Part shown: piece after piece, positions 18,439 through 27,418 of the stretch
Position numbering within the stretch: position 1 is the stretch's first letter
Layout: the number at the start of each line of letters is the position of its first letter
Origin: Actinomadura bangladeshensis
Lineage (GTDB): Bacteria; Actinomycetota; Actinomycetes; Streptosporangiales; Streptosporangiaceae
DNA length: 64,000 bases
NCBI RefSeq assembly: GCF_004348335.1
Contig: NZ_SMJW01000007.1
Coordinates: 1-64,000, forward strand
Direction: 5' to 3'
Notes under the pieces: generated by a model
The model's database searches: none
What the model saw: only the letters and a program-made list of their open reading frames with translations
What the model was told of the DNA's origin: nothing
Program-made: the position numbers and the translations under genes

Positions 18439-19065
18439 TCAGCCGCCGGCGGCGTCCGCGTTCAGCTGCCGGATCACCTTCCGGACGGCGGGCGCCGCCG
18501 GCCCGCTGCGCGCCGTCAGCTCCTCGATCCGGCGCTTGTGCCGCCGCCGGTCCGAGCCCGGCAGCACCGACGTCAGCTCGCCCGCCGCCGCCAGCGCCAC
18601 CGCCGCGGCGTCGTAGCTGTTCACGTGCGCCACCGGCCGCCCCCGCAACGCCGACGACGCCCCGCCCCACAGCGTCTTCACGACCCGCGGATCCTTCACG
18701 GTGACCTCCTGGTGCGGGAACAGCCCGAGGATCCGGCGCCCCCGCACCCGGATCCAGCCGCCCCGCACCAGCTCGTCGCGCACCGCCGCCACGGTCGGCT
18801 TGGCGTCCTTGCGCACCCAGTGCTGCCACGACCGGGGCCGCGACGCGGCGATCTGCGCGAGCACCCCGTACGGGTCGTCGCCCGGCGTCCCCGGGACGGG
18901 CCTGCGCCGCTCCTCGCCGAGCCGCCCGTCCAGGTACAGCTCGGTCAGCGCGGCGGCGCGCAGCACGTAGCCGAGCCGCGCGCCGCTCTTGGTCATCCGC
19001 TGCTTCCTCAGGTCGTACGCCAGCAGGTACATGCGCGCCGGCAGCGACTCCGGAACCTCGACCAT
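18439..19065 (-). CDS. GPP34 (Golgi phosphoprotein 3-like) family protein
   Basis: Protein of about 208 residues with the GPP34 pattern: LPARMYLLAYDLRKQR at the N-terminus, GYVLRAAALTELYLDGRL, and a basic helical C-terminus. Eukaryotic GOLPH3 relatives bind phosphoinositides; the role of the many actinobacterial copies is largely open and a membrane-surface adaptor is a guess. The ATG at 19065 has GAGG upstream and starts 2 bp after the stop of the ribbon-helix-helix gene, so it is the third gene of an SPFH-RHH-GPP34 operon. Confidence 0.88.
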   Translation of the reverse strand: MVEVPESLPARMYLLAYDLRKQRMTKSGARLGYVLRAAALTELYLDGRLGEERRRPVPGTPGDDPYGVLAQIAASRPRSWQHWVRKDAKPTVAAVRDELVRGGWIRVRGRRILGLFPHQEVTVKDPRVVKTLWGGASSALRGRPVAHVNSYDAAAVALAAAGELTSVLPGSDRRRHKRRIEELTARSGPAAPAVRKVIRQLNADAAGG

Positions 19066-19067
19066 GG

Positions 19068-19319
19068 CTAATCCTCGCCCCCGCCCACCGGCGGGTCGTT
19101 CCCGTCTTCCCCGTCCCCGGGACGCTCCGCCTTGCGCGGGCGCCCGGGCCTTCGCATCCGTCCCGCCGACCCGGGCATCCGGCCCGCGTCGGCGAGGGCC
19201 TGCCGCAGCAGGAACTCGATCTGCGCGTTGGTGCTGCGCAGCTCGTCGCCCGCCCACCGGGCCAGCGCGTCGTGGACGGCCGGGTCGAGCCGCAGCAGGA
19301 TCTTCTTCCGTTCCGCCAC
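19068..19319 (-). CDS. Ribbon-helix-helix (Arc/CopG-like) small protein
   Basis: 83-residue protein. The N-terminal 45 residues (KKILLRLDPAVHDALARWA followed by ELRSTNAQIEFLLRQAL) form a beta strand plus two helices typical of Arc-like ribbon-helix-helix DNA-binding proteins. The tail is basic, then acidic and disordered. The gene sits 10 bp after the SPFH gene and 2 bp before GPP34. It may autoregulate the operon; the perfect palindrome GTGATATCAC at 20281-20290 is a candidate operator (inference). Confidence 0.85.
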   Translation of the reverse strand: MAERKKILLRLDPAVHDALARWAGDELRSTNAQIEFLLRQALADAGRMPGSAGRMRRPGRPRKAERPGDGEDGNDPPVGGGED

Positions 19320-19329
19320 TGGTTCCGGG

Positions 19330-20244
19330 CTACTGGTAGAGGGTGCCGGTGTTGACCACCGGCTGGGCGTCCCGGTCGGCGCACAGCACGACCAGCAGGT
19401 TGCTGACCATCGCCGCCTTGCGCTCCTCGTCCAGGTCGACCACGTTCTCCTCGTCCAGCCGGTCGAGCGCGAGCTGGACCATGCCGACCGCGCCCTCGAC
19501 GATCCGCTGCCGCGCCGCCACCACCGCGCCCGCCTGCTGCCGGCGCAGCATCGCCTGCGCGATCTCCGGCGCGTACGCCAGCCGGGTGATCCGCGACTCG
19601 ATGATCACCACCCCGGCGGAGGCGACCCGCTGCGCCAGCTCCTCCGACAGCTGCGCGGTGATCTCGTCGGCGTTGTCGCGCAGCGACGTCCGGTCGGCTG
19701 CGTCGTAGGGGAAGCTGCCCGCGATGTGCCGGACGGCCGCCTCCGTCTGGAACGCGACGAACTCCACGAAGTCGTCGACCTCGAACACCGCCCGCGCGGT
19801 GTCGGCCACCTGCCACACCACCACGGCGGAGATCTCGATCGGGTTCCCGTCCAGGTCGTTGACCTTGGCGAGCCCCGTCTCGTGGTTGCGGATCCGGGTG
19901 GACACCCTGCGCCGCTCGGTCAGCGGGTTCACCCACCGCAGCCCGTCGGTGCGGACCGTCCCCGAGTAGCGGCCGAGCAGCTGCAGCACGCGCGCCTCGC
20001 CCGGCGCGACCGGCGTCAGCCCGGCCAGGACGATCAGCCCGGCCAGCGCCAGCAGCGAGCCCACCGTGCTGCCGACGGCGATGGCGGCGCCCCCGCCGGC
20101 CAGGACGCCGAGGCCGATCGCCGCGCCGCCCACCGCGATCCACAGCACGCCGACACCGAGCATCGTCCACCCGCCGCGGTCCCGCGCCGGCCGCTCCTCG
20201 ATCTTCGGTCGCGGCATCTGCACCGCGGTCCCCGTGTCCGCCAT
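19330..20244 (-). CDS. SPFH/Band 7 (stomatin/prohibitin-like) membrane protein
   Basis: 304-residue protein. A short cytoplasmic N-terminus is followed by two hydrophobic segments (about 25-75) and then the Band 7 domain beginning at [19 protein letters not shown], with [16 protein letters not shown] and the helical [15 protein letters not shown]. The C-terminal region includes [24 protein letters not shown] proteins oligomerise on membranes and organise microdomains or proteases. The ATG at 20244 follows GGAGGAGG; an upstream ATG would place the start inside the promoter. It is the first gene of the SPFH-RHH-GPP34 operon. Confidence 0.92.
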   Translation of the reverse strand: MADTGTAVQMPRPKIEERPARDRGGWTMLGVGVLWIAVGGAAIGLGVLAGGGAAIAVGSTVGSLLALAGLIVLAGLTPVAPGEARVLQLLGRYSGTVRTDGLRWVNPLTERRRVSTRIRNHETGLAKVNDLDGNPIEISAVVVWQVADTARAVFEVDDFVEFVAFQTEAAVRHIAGSFPYDAADRTSLRDNADEITAQLSEELAQRVASAGVVIIESRITRLAYAPEIAQAMLRRQQAGAVVAARQRIVEGAVGMVQLALDRLDEENVVDLDEERKAAMVSNLLVVLCADRDAQPVVNTGTLYQ

Positions 20245-20280
20245 GTCGTCCTCCTCCGTGGTTATCATCAACATAGCAAA

Positions 20281-20290
20281 GTGATATCAC
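20281..20290. promoter_or_regulatory. Perfect palindrome GTGATATCAC upstream of the SPFH operon
   Basis: Ten-base perfect palindrome in an unusually AT-rich pocket (about 20262-20298), 37 bp upstream of the SPFH start. TGATAT/TGATGA-like words recur toward the gene. It is a candidate operator, possibly for the operon's own ribbon-helix-helix protein. Confidence 0.45.
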
Positions 20291-20322
20291 ATTTACCAAC
20301 CGGAGGAGGACGCCGGGCGGGC

Positions 20323-21876
20323 TCAGGGGGCGGGCTCGGCGGCGGGGACGAGGCCGGGCTCCTCGGCGTCCTCGATGACCTTGGGGACGTTGCGCAGCGT
20401 CACCAGGGCGAAGACGGCCACGACCGCGGCGAAGACGGCGCTGAGGACCAGCGCGGCGTGCATGCCGGTCACGAACGCCTCCCGCGCGGCCACGGAGACC
20501 TGGCCGGCGAGTGACCCGGGGAGCTGCGCGGCGGCCTGCAGGGCGGCGGCCAGGGAGTCGCGGGCGGCGGCCGCCGCCGGGGCCGGGAGACCGGCGGGCA
20601 GGTCCAGGACGTTGCGGTACACCGCGGTCAGGACGCTGCCGAGGATCGCCATGCCGAGCGCACCGCCCAGCTCGGTCGCCGTCTCGGCGATCGCCGACGC
20701 CGAACCCGAGCGCTCCTTCGGCACGGACGCGAGCACCGTGTCGGCGGTGACCGTCAGCGCCAGCCCCATCCCGAGCCCGGCCAGCAGCATGGCCGGGAAC
20801 ATCACCGTCCAGTACGAGGAGTGCAGGCCGATGACCAGGTAGAGGGAGAAGCCGCCGGCCGAGACGAGCATGCCGGTCGCGACGACGCGGGCGCGGCCGA
20901 TCGCGTTGATCAGCGGCGGGGCGAGCGCGGCGCCGCCGATCATGGCGCCGGCGGCGCCGGGCAGCCCGGCCAGGCCCGCCTTCAGCGGCGACCAGCCGAG
21001 CGCGAGCTGGAAGAACAGCGAGAAGATCAGCGACTGGGCGACCAGGGTGAACATCGCGATCATGTTGGTGGTGACGGACCCGGCGAACGCGGCGCGGCGG
21101 AACAGCCGGATGTCGATCAGCGGCTCGGCCACCCGGGTCTGCCGGACGGTGAACGCGGCCAGCGCCGCCAGCCCGGCCGCCAGCGCGAGGTAGATCCGGG
21201 TCTCGTCCGGGCCGTGCGCGGCGGCCTCCTTGATCGCGTACACCACGCCGAGCACGCCGATGATCGACAGCGGCACGCTCACCAGGTCCAGCCGGCCGGG
21301 GAGGGGGTTGCGCGACTCGGGCAGCACGACCGCGCCGGCGACCAGCACCACGGCCATGATCGGCACGTTGATCATGAAGACCGAGCCCCACCAGAAGTGG
21401 TCCAGCAGCGCGCCCGCGAGGACCGGGCCGAGGCCGACGGCGAGACCGGCGACGCCGCTGAACGCGCCGATCGCCGCCGTCCGCTCCTTCGGCTCGGGGA
21501 AGGCCCGGCGGATCAGCGACAGGCCGGACGGCATCAGCGTCGCCCCCGCCACGCCGAGCAGCGCCCGCGCCGCGATCAGCAGCTCCGCGCTCGGCGCGTA
21601 GGCGGTCACCGCGGACGCGGCGGCGAACACCGCGGCGCCGATCAGCAGCAGCTTCTTGTGCCCGATCCGGTCGCCGATGCCGCCCATGGTGATCAGCAGG
21701 CCGGCGAGCGTGAACCCGTAGGCGTCGGCGATCCACAGGATCTGGGTGGCGGACGGGTCGAGGTCCGCGCTGAGGTGCGGGACGGCCTGGTTCAGCGCGG
21801 TCAGGTCGATGTTCGGCACGAGCGCGGCCAGCAGGCAGATCGCGAACGTGCCCCACTTGCGAGCTGAGGAGTTCAT
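20323..21876 (-). CDS. MFS drug/proton antiporter, DHA2 (EmrB/QacA) type
   Basis: Multi-pass exporter of about 517 residues with roughly 14 transmembrane segments. Markers: ALNQAVPHLSADLDPSATQ and WIADAYGFTLAGLLITMG (DHA2 N-terminal block), GDRIGHKK (motif A), RALLGVAGATLMPSGLSLI (motif B-like) and GLAVGLGPVLAGAL (motif C). It should export drugs or a secondary metabolite. The ATG at 21876 is preferred on family length; its ribosome site is weak, and a GTG at 21963 would fall in the palindromic repeat. It lies downstream of the large BTAD regulator, from which the hairpin at 21957-22020 separates it. Confidence 0.92.
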   Translation of the reverse strand: MNSSARKWGTFAICLLAALVPNIDLTALNQAVPHLSADLDPSATQILWIADAYGFTLAGLLITMGGIGDRIGHKKLLLIGAAVFAAASAVTAYAPSAELLIAARALLGVAGATLMPSGLSLIRRAFPEPKERTAAIGAFSGVAGLAVGLGPVLAGALLDHFWWGSVFMINVPIMAVVLVAGAVVLPESRNPLPGRLDLVSVPLSIIGVLGVVYAIKEAAAHGPDETRIYLALAAGLAALAAFTVRQTRVAEPLIDIRLFRRAAFAGSVTTNMIAMFTLVAQSLIFSLFFQLALGWSPLKAGLAGLPGAAGAMIGGAALAPPLINAIGRARVVATGMLVSAGGFSLYLVIGLHSSYWTVMFPAMLLAGLGMGLALTVTADTVLASVPKERSGSASAIAETATELGGALGMAILGSVLTAVYRNVLDLPAGLPAPAAAAARDSLAAALQAAAQLPGSLAGQVSVAAREAFVTGMHAALVLSAVFAAVVAVFALVTLRNVPKVIEDAEEPGLVPAAEPAP

Positions 21877-21956
21877 GCCCGCAACGGTCGCGGGACGCGC
21901 TGACCGTCTTCGCACCGTCCGCTGACAGCCCGCCCGCCCCCCGTCAGCACCGACTG

Positions 21957-22020
21957 CGTTCACCTGCGGCGTGTTGTTGTTATGGCGCCGCCGATAACAA
22001 CAACACGCCGCAGGTCAACG
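21957..22020. repeat. 64-bp hairpin repeat, copy 1
   Basis: Arms of 22 bp pair perfectly (21962-21983 with 21994-22015; arm begins ACCTGCGGCGTGTTGTTG), extendable by 5 bp with one mismatch, around a 10-nt GC loop. It lies between the stop of the BTAD regulator (12 bp) and the MFS gene. The same 64-bp hairpin recurs at 27617-27680. Placement here suits a strong terminator, but the sharing of sequence and exact length argues for a dispersed REP/MITE-type element. Confidence 0.8.
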
Positions 22021-22031
22021 AAGTCACGGGC

Positions 22032-25000
22032 CTAGTGGTCGGTGAGGAGGGAGTGGGCCCGGTCGAGGGGGAGCGCGGCGCCCTCGGCGAAGGCCCGCTC
22101 GTAGGCGGCGTCGCCCAGCAGGCGGCGGGCGTCCGCCGCCACCCGCTCGGCATCGGCGTCGCCGACGACCTGGATGCCGCGCAGCGCCTTGGCGACACCG
22201 AGCAGCAGCGCCGCGCGCTCCCCGTCCCCCTCCGCGGCCGCCACCCCGGCCAGCGCGGTCGCCGCGGCCGTCCGGTAGAGGAACAGCGGGTGGTCGAACG
22301 ACCCGTCCAGCGCCTCGTGCAGCAGTTCGCGGGCCCGTCCGGTGTCGCCCTCGGCGATCGCCAGCCAGGCCAGCCCGATCAGCACCGGCCCCCGCGTCGC
22401 GACGGCGATGAACCGCTCGGAGGTGTAGCCGGTCAGCGCCGTCTCGTACAGCCGCCGCGCCTGCGCGGCGTCCCCGCGCAGCCGCGCCACGTCGCCGAGC
22501 CCGTGGTAGCCGGCGGCGATCTTGTCCGGGGTCCCCGCCCGCCGCGCCAGCTCGATGCCGCGCTCGAACCCGGCGCGCGCCGCGTCCGGCGTCCCGGTCC
22601 GGATGAGCAGGTGCGCCCGCTGGTAGAGCAGGTCGGCGGTGTCCTCCAGCGCGCCGAGCCGCCCGACGAGTTCCAGCGCCTCGTTCAGCAGCGCGACCGC
22701 GCGGGCGTGGTCGCCGCGCCAGCCCGCCACCTGGGAGAGGGTGTCGAGCGCGTTGGCGATGCCCCACCGGTCGCCGCAGGCCCGGAAGCCACGCAGCGCC
22801 TCGCGGCACGCCTGCTCCGTCGCGGTGATGTCGCCGGCGGCCTGGGCGAGGAACCCCTCGCTCATCCTGAGCAGCGCGCGCGTCCACGGGTCGTCGCCGA
22901 CCTGCCTGGCGAACACCGTGTTGTCGGTGCGGCCGGGACCGGCGGTGAGCGCCCACATGACGGTCACCACCGGATACCGCACCTGCCGGTCGATGCCGTG
23001 CAGCAGCGCCGCGGCCCGGTCGAGCCACGCGACCGCCCGCTCACCCGTGGCGCCGCCCGACACCGCGTTCGTCACGCACAGGACGTACTCCTCGCCGAGG
23101 CCCTCCGGCGGATCGGCGCCGACCGTGTCCAGCAGCTCGGACGCCAGCGCCGCGCCCTCCACCCGGCCGCGCAGCCACCAGTACCACGACAGGTGCGCGA
23201 TCATCCGGAGCGCGAGCGCCGGATCGGCCCGGACCGACCACCGCAGCGCCGCGTGCAGGTTCCCGTGGTCGGCGGCGAGCAGATCGAGCCAGGCCAGCTG
23301 CTCGGCGCCGCGCAGGTGCGGGTCGGCGCGGCGGGCCAGGTCGGCGAAGTGCTCCGCGTGGGCCCGCTCGAACTCCTCCCGCTCGCCCGCCTCGGCCAGC
23401 CGCTCGGCGCAGAAGGCGCGGACCGTGTCGAGCATCCGGTACCGGGTGCCGTCGCTCTGCACGAGCGACTTGTCGGCCAGCTCGACGAGCAGCTCGTCGG
23501 CGTCGTCCAGGCCGCAGACGCCCATCGCCGCGTCCAGCGCGAGCCCGCCGGAGAACACCGTCAGCCGCCGGGCGAGGGTCCGCTCGGCCTCGTCCAGCAG
23601 GTCCCAGCTCCACTCGACGACCGCGCGCAGCGTCTGGTGGCGCGGCGCCGCCGCCCGGTTCCCGCGCGACAGCAGCCGGAACCGGTCGTCCAGCCGCGCC
23701 GCGACCTCGGTCACCGGCAGCGACCGCAGCCGCGCGGCCGCCAGCTCGATCGCCAGCGGCAGCCCGTCCAGCGCCCGGCAGATCCGCAGGACGGCCCCGA
23801 CGTTGCCCTCGTCCACCGCGAAGCCGGGACGGACGGCCTCGGCCCGGTCAAGGAACAGCCGCACCGCCGGATACTCCTGGGTCTCCGCGGCCGGGACGCC
23901 GTCCGGCGGCACCTCCAGCGGCGGCAGCGGCCGCAGCGCCTCACCCGTGATCGCGAGCGCCTCCCGGCTCGTCGCCAGCACCCGCAGCCGCGGGCACGCG
24001 CTCAGCAGCCGGTGCGTGATCCGCGCGACGGCCGCGACGACGTGCTCGCAGTTGTCCAGGACGAGCAGCATGCGCCGCCCGTCCAGCGCCGTGACCAGGC
24101 GTTCCACCGCGTCCGGCGACGGCTCGCCGGGGGCGGGCCGCATGCCGCCCGCGCGCAGCCCGAGCGCGCCGAGCAGCGCCTTCGGCACCTCGTCCGCGAC
24201 GACGGGCGCCAGGTCGACGAAGCAGACCTCGCCGTCCTCCCGTCCCGCCGCCTCGATCGCCAGCCGCGTCTTGCCCGCGCCGCCGGGCCCGAGCAGCGTG
24301 ACCAGCCGGCCGCCGGCCAGCATCTTCCCGACGCGCCGCAGCTCCTCCTCGCGGCCGACGAAGCTGGTGAGCTGCGCGGGCAGGTTCGGCCGGACGCGCT
24401 CGCGCCCCTCCTCGCCGCGCAGGATCCGCAGATGCACCTCGGCGAGCTCTTGCGACGGGTCGGCGCCCAGCTCGTCGGCCAGGACCCGCCGCCCGTCCTC
24501 GAACACGGCGAGCGCCTCGGCCTGCCGCCCGGTGCCGTGCAGCGCCCGCATCAGCAGCGCCCGCGCCCGCTCCCGCAGCGGCTGCGCGTCCACCAGGTCG
24601 CGGAGCACCGGGACCACGGCCGCGGGATCGCCCGCCCGGAGCCGCGCCTCCCCGAGTCCCTCGACGGCCGACGCCCGCGCCTCCTCCAGCCGCGCCGCCT
24701 GCGCCGCCGCGAACGGGGCGCCCACATCGGCGAGCGCGGCGCCGCGCCACAGGCCGAGCGCCTCCTCCAGCAGCCCGGCCGCCTCCGCCGCGGTCGCGGC
24801 CCGCCGCGCGTCCCCGGCGAGCCGCTCGAACCGGTGCGCGTCGACGTCGTCGCGCTCGGCGTTCAGCCGGTACCCGGCGGGCAGGCCCTCGACCAGCGCC
24901 GCGTCCCCGAGGCCCCGCCGCAGCCGCGACACCTGCGACTGGAGCGCGTTCGCCGCCCCGCTCGGCGGCTCCTCGCCGTAGAGGCCGTCGATGAGCCGCT

Positions 25001-25127
25001 CGGTGGGGACGGTGCGCCCCGCGTCCAGCGCCAGCATGGCCAGCAGCGCCCGCACCGTCGGCCCGCCCACCGGCAGCACGTCGTCACCGCGCCGAACCTC
25101 GACCGCTCCCAGGATGCCGAACCGCAT
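22032..25127 (-). CDS. AfsR/SARP-type regulator: BTAD, NB-ARC ATPase, TPR
   Basis: Regulator of 1031 residues. The N-terminal winged-helix (MRFGILGAVEVRRGDD) and BTAD region (to about 250) are followed by the linker NLPAQLTSFVGREEEL, Walker A LLGPGGAGKTRLA, Walker B RMLLVLDNCEHV and the NB-ARC motif GLPLAIELAAARLRSLP. TPR-like repeats extend to the C-terminus. Such proteins activate secondary-metabolite or stress genes. The ATG at 25127 starts directly on the conserved motif and has GGAG upstream; an extension to 25163 would overlap the divergent promoter. The gene is followed by a strong hairpin (21957-22020). The nearby MFS exporter is a possible target (inference). Confidence 0.94.
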   Translation of the reverse strand: MRFGILGAVEVRRGDDVLPVGGPTVRALLAMLALDAGRTVPTERLIDGLYGEEPPSGAANALQSQVSRLRRGLGDAALVEGLPAGYRLNAERDDVDAHRFERLAGDARRAATAAEAAGLLEEALGLWRGAALADVGAPFAAAQAARLEEARASAVEGLGEARLRAGDPAAVVPVLRDLVDAQPLRERARALLMRALHGTGRQAEALAVFEDGRRVLADELGADPSQELAEVHLRILRGEEGRERVRPNLPAQLTSFVGREEELRRVGKMLAGGRLVTLLGPGGAGKTRLAIEAAGREDGEVCFVDLAPVVADEVPKALLGALGLRAGGMRPAPGEPSPDAVERLVTALDGRRMLLVLDNCEHVVAAVARITHRLLSACPRLRVLATSREALAITGEALRPLPPLEVPPDGVPAAETQEYPAVRLFLDRAEAVRPGFAVDEGNVGAVLRICRALDGLPLAIELAAARLRSLPVTEVAARLDDRFRLLSRGNRAAAPRHQTLRAVVEWSWDLLDEAERTLARRLTVFSGGLALDAAMGVCGLDDADELLVELADKSLVQSDGTRYRMLDTVRAFCAERLAEAGEREEFERAHAEHFADLARRADPHLRGAEQLAWLDLLAADHGNLHAALRWSVRADPALALRMIAHLSWYWWLRGRVEGAALASELLDTVGADPPEGLGEEYVLCVTNAVSGGATGERAVAWLDRAAALLHGIDRQVRYPVVTVMWALTAGPGRTDNTVFARQVGDDPWTRALLRMSEGFLAQAAGDITATEQACREALRGFRACGDRWGIANALDTLSQVAGWRGDHARAVALLNEALELVGRLGALEDTADLLYQRAHLLIRTGTPDAARAGFERGIELARRAGTPDKIAAGYHGLGDVARLRGDAAQARRLYETALTGYTSERFIAVATRGPVLIGLAWLAIAEGDTGRARELLHEALDGSFDHPLFLYRTAAATALAGVAAAEGDGERAALLLGVAKALRGIQVVGDADAERVAADARRLLGDAAYERAFAEGAALPLDRAHSLLTDH

Positions 25128-25177
25128 GCCCGGATTCTCCCGCACTACCGTGGTGTTCCCCACCTCGGAGGAGCGCC

Positions 25178-25603
25178 ATGACCGAGATCCAGATCGTCAC
25201 CGACTTCCTCGCCGCGCTCGAAGACCTCGACATCGACCGCGCGCTCGCCTACGCCGCGCCCGGGATCGTCTACCAGAACGTCCCGCTGCCGCCCGCGCGC
25301 GGCCTGCCCGCCGTCGAGAGGACGCTGCGCGGCATGGCCCGCCACGGCACCGGCTTCGAGGCCCGCGTCCACACCATCGCCGCGAACGGCCCGGCCGTCC
25401 TGACCGAACGCACCGACGTCCTGGAGCGGGGCGCCTGGCGCGCCGAGTTCTGGGTCTGCGGCACCTTCGAAGTGCACGACGACCGCATCACCCTGTGGCG
25501 CGACTACTTCGACTGGACGACCTTCCTGGCCGCCTCCGCCAAGGGACTCGCCGGCGCCCTCGTCTCCGCCCTCGGCGCCCGTTCTCGCGCCACGGCCCGC
25601 TGA
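25178..25603 (+). CDS. SnoaL / limonene-1,2-epoxide hydrolase-like protein
   Basis: 141-residue NTF2-like fold protein. The N-terminal helix (VTDFLAALEDLDIDRALAY), the segment YQNVPLPPARGLPAVE and the C-terminal strand (DDRITLWRDYFDW) match limonene-epoxide-hydrolase family proteins, including the typical RDYFD ending. It may open an epoxide or may be a polyketide-cyclase-like or uncharacterised relative. The ATG at 25178 follows GGAGGA. It is divergent from the BTAD regulator, with only 50 bp between the two starts. Confidence 0.88.
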   Translation: MTEIQIVTDFLAALEDLDIDRALAYAAPGIVYQNVPLPPARGLPAVERTLRGMARHGTGFEARVHTIAANGPAVLTERTDVLERGAWRAEFWVCGTFEVHDDRITLWRDYFDWTTFLAASAKGLAGALVSALGARSRATAR

Positions 25604-25711
25604 CAACCGGTTCGGGACGCCCGCCCCGCGCCGCCACCGGTATCGTCCATGTCCAACGAAACCGGGTGGGCGACGCCGGCATCGGTCCGGGGGCCGGGAA
25701 AATGGAGAGCG

Positions 25712-27415
25712 ATGGAACCGCTGCGTCCGGAGGATCCGCAGACGATCGGCCGCTACCGGCTGACCGGGCGCCTCGGCTCCGGAGGGATGGGCGAGGTCTT
25801 CCTCGGCATTTCGCCGGGCGGGCGCGCCGTGGCGGTGAAGGTCATCCGGCCCGAACTGGCCGCCGACCGGCAGTTCCGCGACCGCTTCGCCCGCGAGGCC
25901 GAGGCCGCCCGCAGGGTCGGCGGCTTCCACACCGCGCAGGTCGTCGAACTCGACCTGGCCGTCGACCCGCCGTGGCTGGTCACCGCCTACGTGCCGGGCC
26001 CGTCCCTCGCCGCCGTCGTCGCCGAGCACGGCGCCCTGCCCGAACGCTCCCTGCGGGTGCTGGGCGCGGGCCTCGCCGAGGCGCTGGAGGCGATCCACAC
26101 CGCCGGGCTGGTGCACCGCGACCTGAAGCCGTCCAACATCCTGCTCGCCTCGGACGGTCCCCGCGTCATCGACTTCGGCATCGCGCAGGCGCTGGAGGGG
26201 ACGTCGCTCACCGTGCCGGGCGGCTCCATCGGCACGCCCGGCTTCATGGCGCCCGAGCACATCCGCGGCGCCGCGGTCGGCCCGCAGGCCGACGTCTTCG
26301 CGCTGGGCACCGTCCTGTGCCACGCGGCCGGCGTCCACCCGTTCGGCGACGGCCCGGCCCAGACGCTGATGTACCGGATCGTCCACGAGATGCCGGACGT
26401 GTCCGAACTGCCGTCGGGGCTGCGCGACCTGGTGGCCTCGTGCCTGGCGAAGGACCCGGCCGTCCGTCCGACGCCGGCGGAGGTGCTGAGGCGTCTCGGC
26501 CTGGCCGGCGAGGTCGCCCCGCTCGGCGACTGGCTGCCCGCCCAGGCGACCCGGATGGTCGACGCATACCAGGCGGACGCCCCTGAGGGCTCACCACCCG
26601 CCGCGGCCCCGGCCCCCTACGGACCCGCCATGGGCGCACCTGCCATGGGCGCACCTGCCATGGGCGCACCTGCCATGGGCGCGCCTGCCATGGGCGCGCC
26701 TGCCATGGGCGCGCCTGCCATGGGCGCGCCTGCCATGGGTCCGCCTGCCCTGGACCCGGCTCCCATGGGCCGACCTGCGATGGGTCCTCCCTCAATGAGT
26801 GCGCCTGCCATGGGCCCGTCCGCGATGGGGCAGCCGCCGATGGGCGTGTCCGGGATCGGGCCGCCCTCCCCGATGGCGCCGCCGATGGGGCCGCCGACCC
26901 GGCTGGGTCCGTCCACCCCGCCGGTGACGCGCAGCCGCAAGGGGTGGCCGCTGTGGGTGGGCATCGGCGCGCTCGGCCTGGCCGTCACCCTGGTCGCCGG
27001 GATCCTCATCGCGTCGAACCTCTCCGGCCCGTCCGGTCCGGCGACCCCTTCGGCGTCGGCGGACGCGGCGGCCGGGGAGTCGCCCGCCGCGCAGCGCTGC
27101 TCGTTCGAAGGCAAGCAGGTGACCGACCCGGAGGGGCGCCTGTTCGACACCTGGTCCTGCCGCACCGCGCGGCAGGGCCCGCTGTTCCTCCAGCCGACGG
27201 CCGGAGCGAGGACCGGCTACATCAAGTCGTCGAGCAACTGGTTCGTCTGCCAGGCCGACGGCGCCGCCAACCCGGGCGGCAAGGGAAGGACCTGGCTCTA
27301 CACCCAGGGCGACGACCGCTACAAGAACGACGGCTGGGGATGGTTCCCGGCCTCCTCCGTCTCGCCGACCTGGGCGGAGCAACCCGTCCCCGACATCCCT
27401 CCCTGCACCTTCTGA
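25712..27415 (+). CDS. Membrane Ser/Thr protein kinase with MGAPA-repeat linker
   Basis: PASTA-less eukaryotic-type kinase of 567 residues. Kinase motifs: GSGGMGEVF (glycine loop), VAVKV (Lys), VHRDLKPSN and VIDFGIA, then GTPGFMAPE in the activation segment. Residues about 300-405 are a proline/methionine-rich linker with MGAPA in tandem. One transmembrane helix follows (WPLWVGIGALGLAVTLVAGI). An extracellular domain of about 125 residues with four Cys (CSFEGK, CRTA, CQAD, CTF) closes the protein and could sense an external signal. The ATG at 25712 has GGAGA upstream; the earlier frame start at 25649 is less likely. The immediate downstream DNA is degraded. Confidence 0.93.
   Translation: MEPLRPEDPQTIGRYRLTGRLGSGGMGEVFLGISPGGRAVAVKVIRPELAADRQFRDRFAREAEAARRVGGFHTAQVVELDLAVDPPWLVTAYVPGPSLAAVVAEHGALPERSLRVLGAGLAEALEAIHTAGLVHRDLKPSNILLASDGPRVIDFGIAQALEGTSLTVPGGSIGTPGFMAPEHIRGAAVGPQADVFALGTVLCHAAGVHPFGDGPAQTLMYRIVHEMPDVSELPSGLRDLVASCLAKDPAVRPTPAEVLRRLGLAGEVAPLGDWLPAQATRMVDAYQADAPEGSPPAAAPAPYGPAMGAPAMGAPAMGAPAMGAPAMGAPAMGAPAMGAPAMGPPALDPAPMGRPAMGPPSMSAPAMGPSAMGQPPMGVSGIGPPSPMAPPMGPPTRLGPSTPPVTRSRKGWPLWVGIGALGLAVTLVAGILIASNLSGPSGPATPSASADAAAGESPAAQRCSFEGKQVTDPEGRLFDTWSCRTARQGPLFLQPTAGARTGYIKSSSNWFVCQADGAANPGGKGRTWLYTQGDDRYKNDGWGWFPASSVSPTWAEQPVPDIPPCTF
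26630..26749 (+). repeat. Tandem 15-bp repeat (about eight units) in the kinase linker
   Basis: Seven near-identical units ATGGGCGC[A/G]CCTGCC plus one diverged unit, in frame, encode MGAPA repeats. Units differ only at the codon A/G, which suggests recent slippage expansion. Less regular MGPP/MGRP units continue to about 26900. Confidence 0.95.
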
Positions 27416-27418
27416 CAA

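Noticed and set aside
21957-22020. Ordinary rho-independent terminator only
   Set aside because: It may terminate transcription, but the same 64-bp hairpin recurs at 27617, so a dispersed repeat is the better description.
26630-26749. CRISPR-like tandem repeats
   Set aside because: The repeats are 15 bp, contiguous, without spacers and in frame with the kinase linker.
22032-27415. Biosynthetic gene cluster around the BTAD regulator and exporter
   Set aside because: No polyketide, peptide synthetase or terpene genes are present; the SnoaL-like gene alone is not enough.
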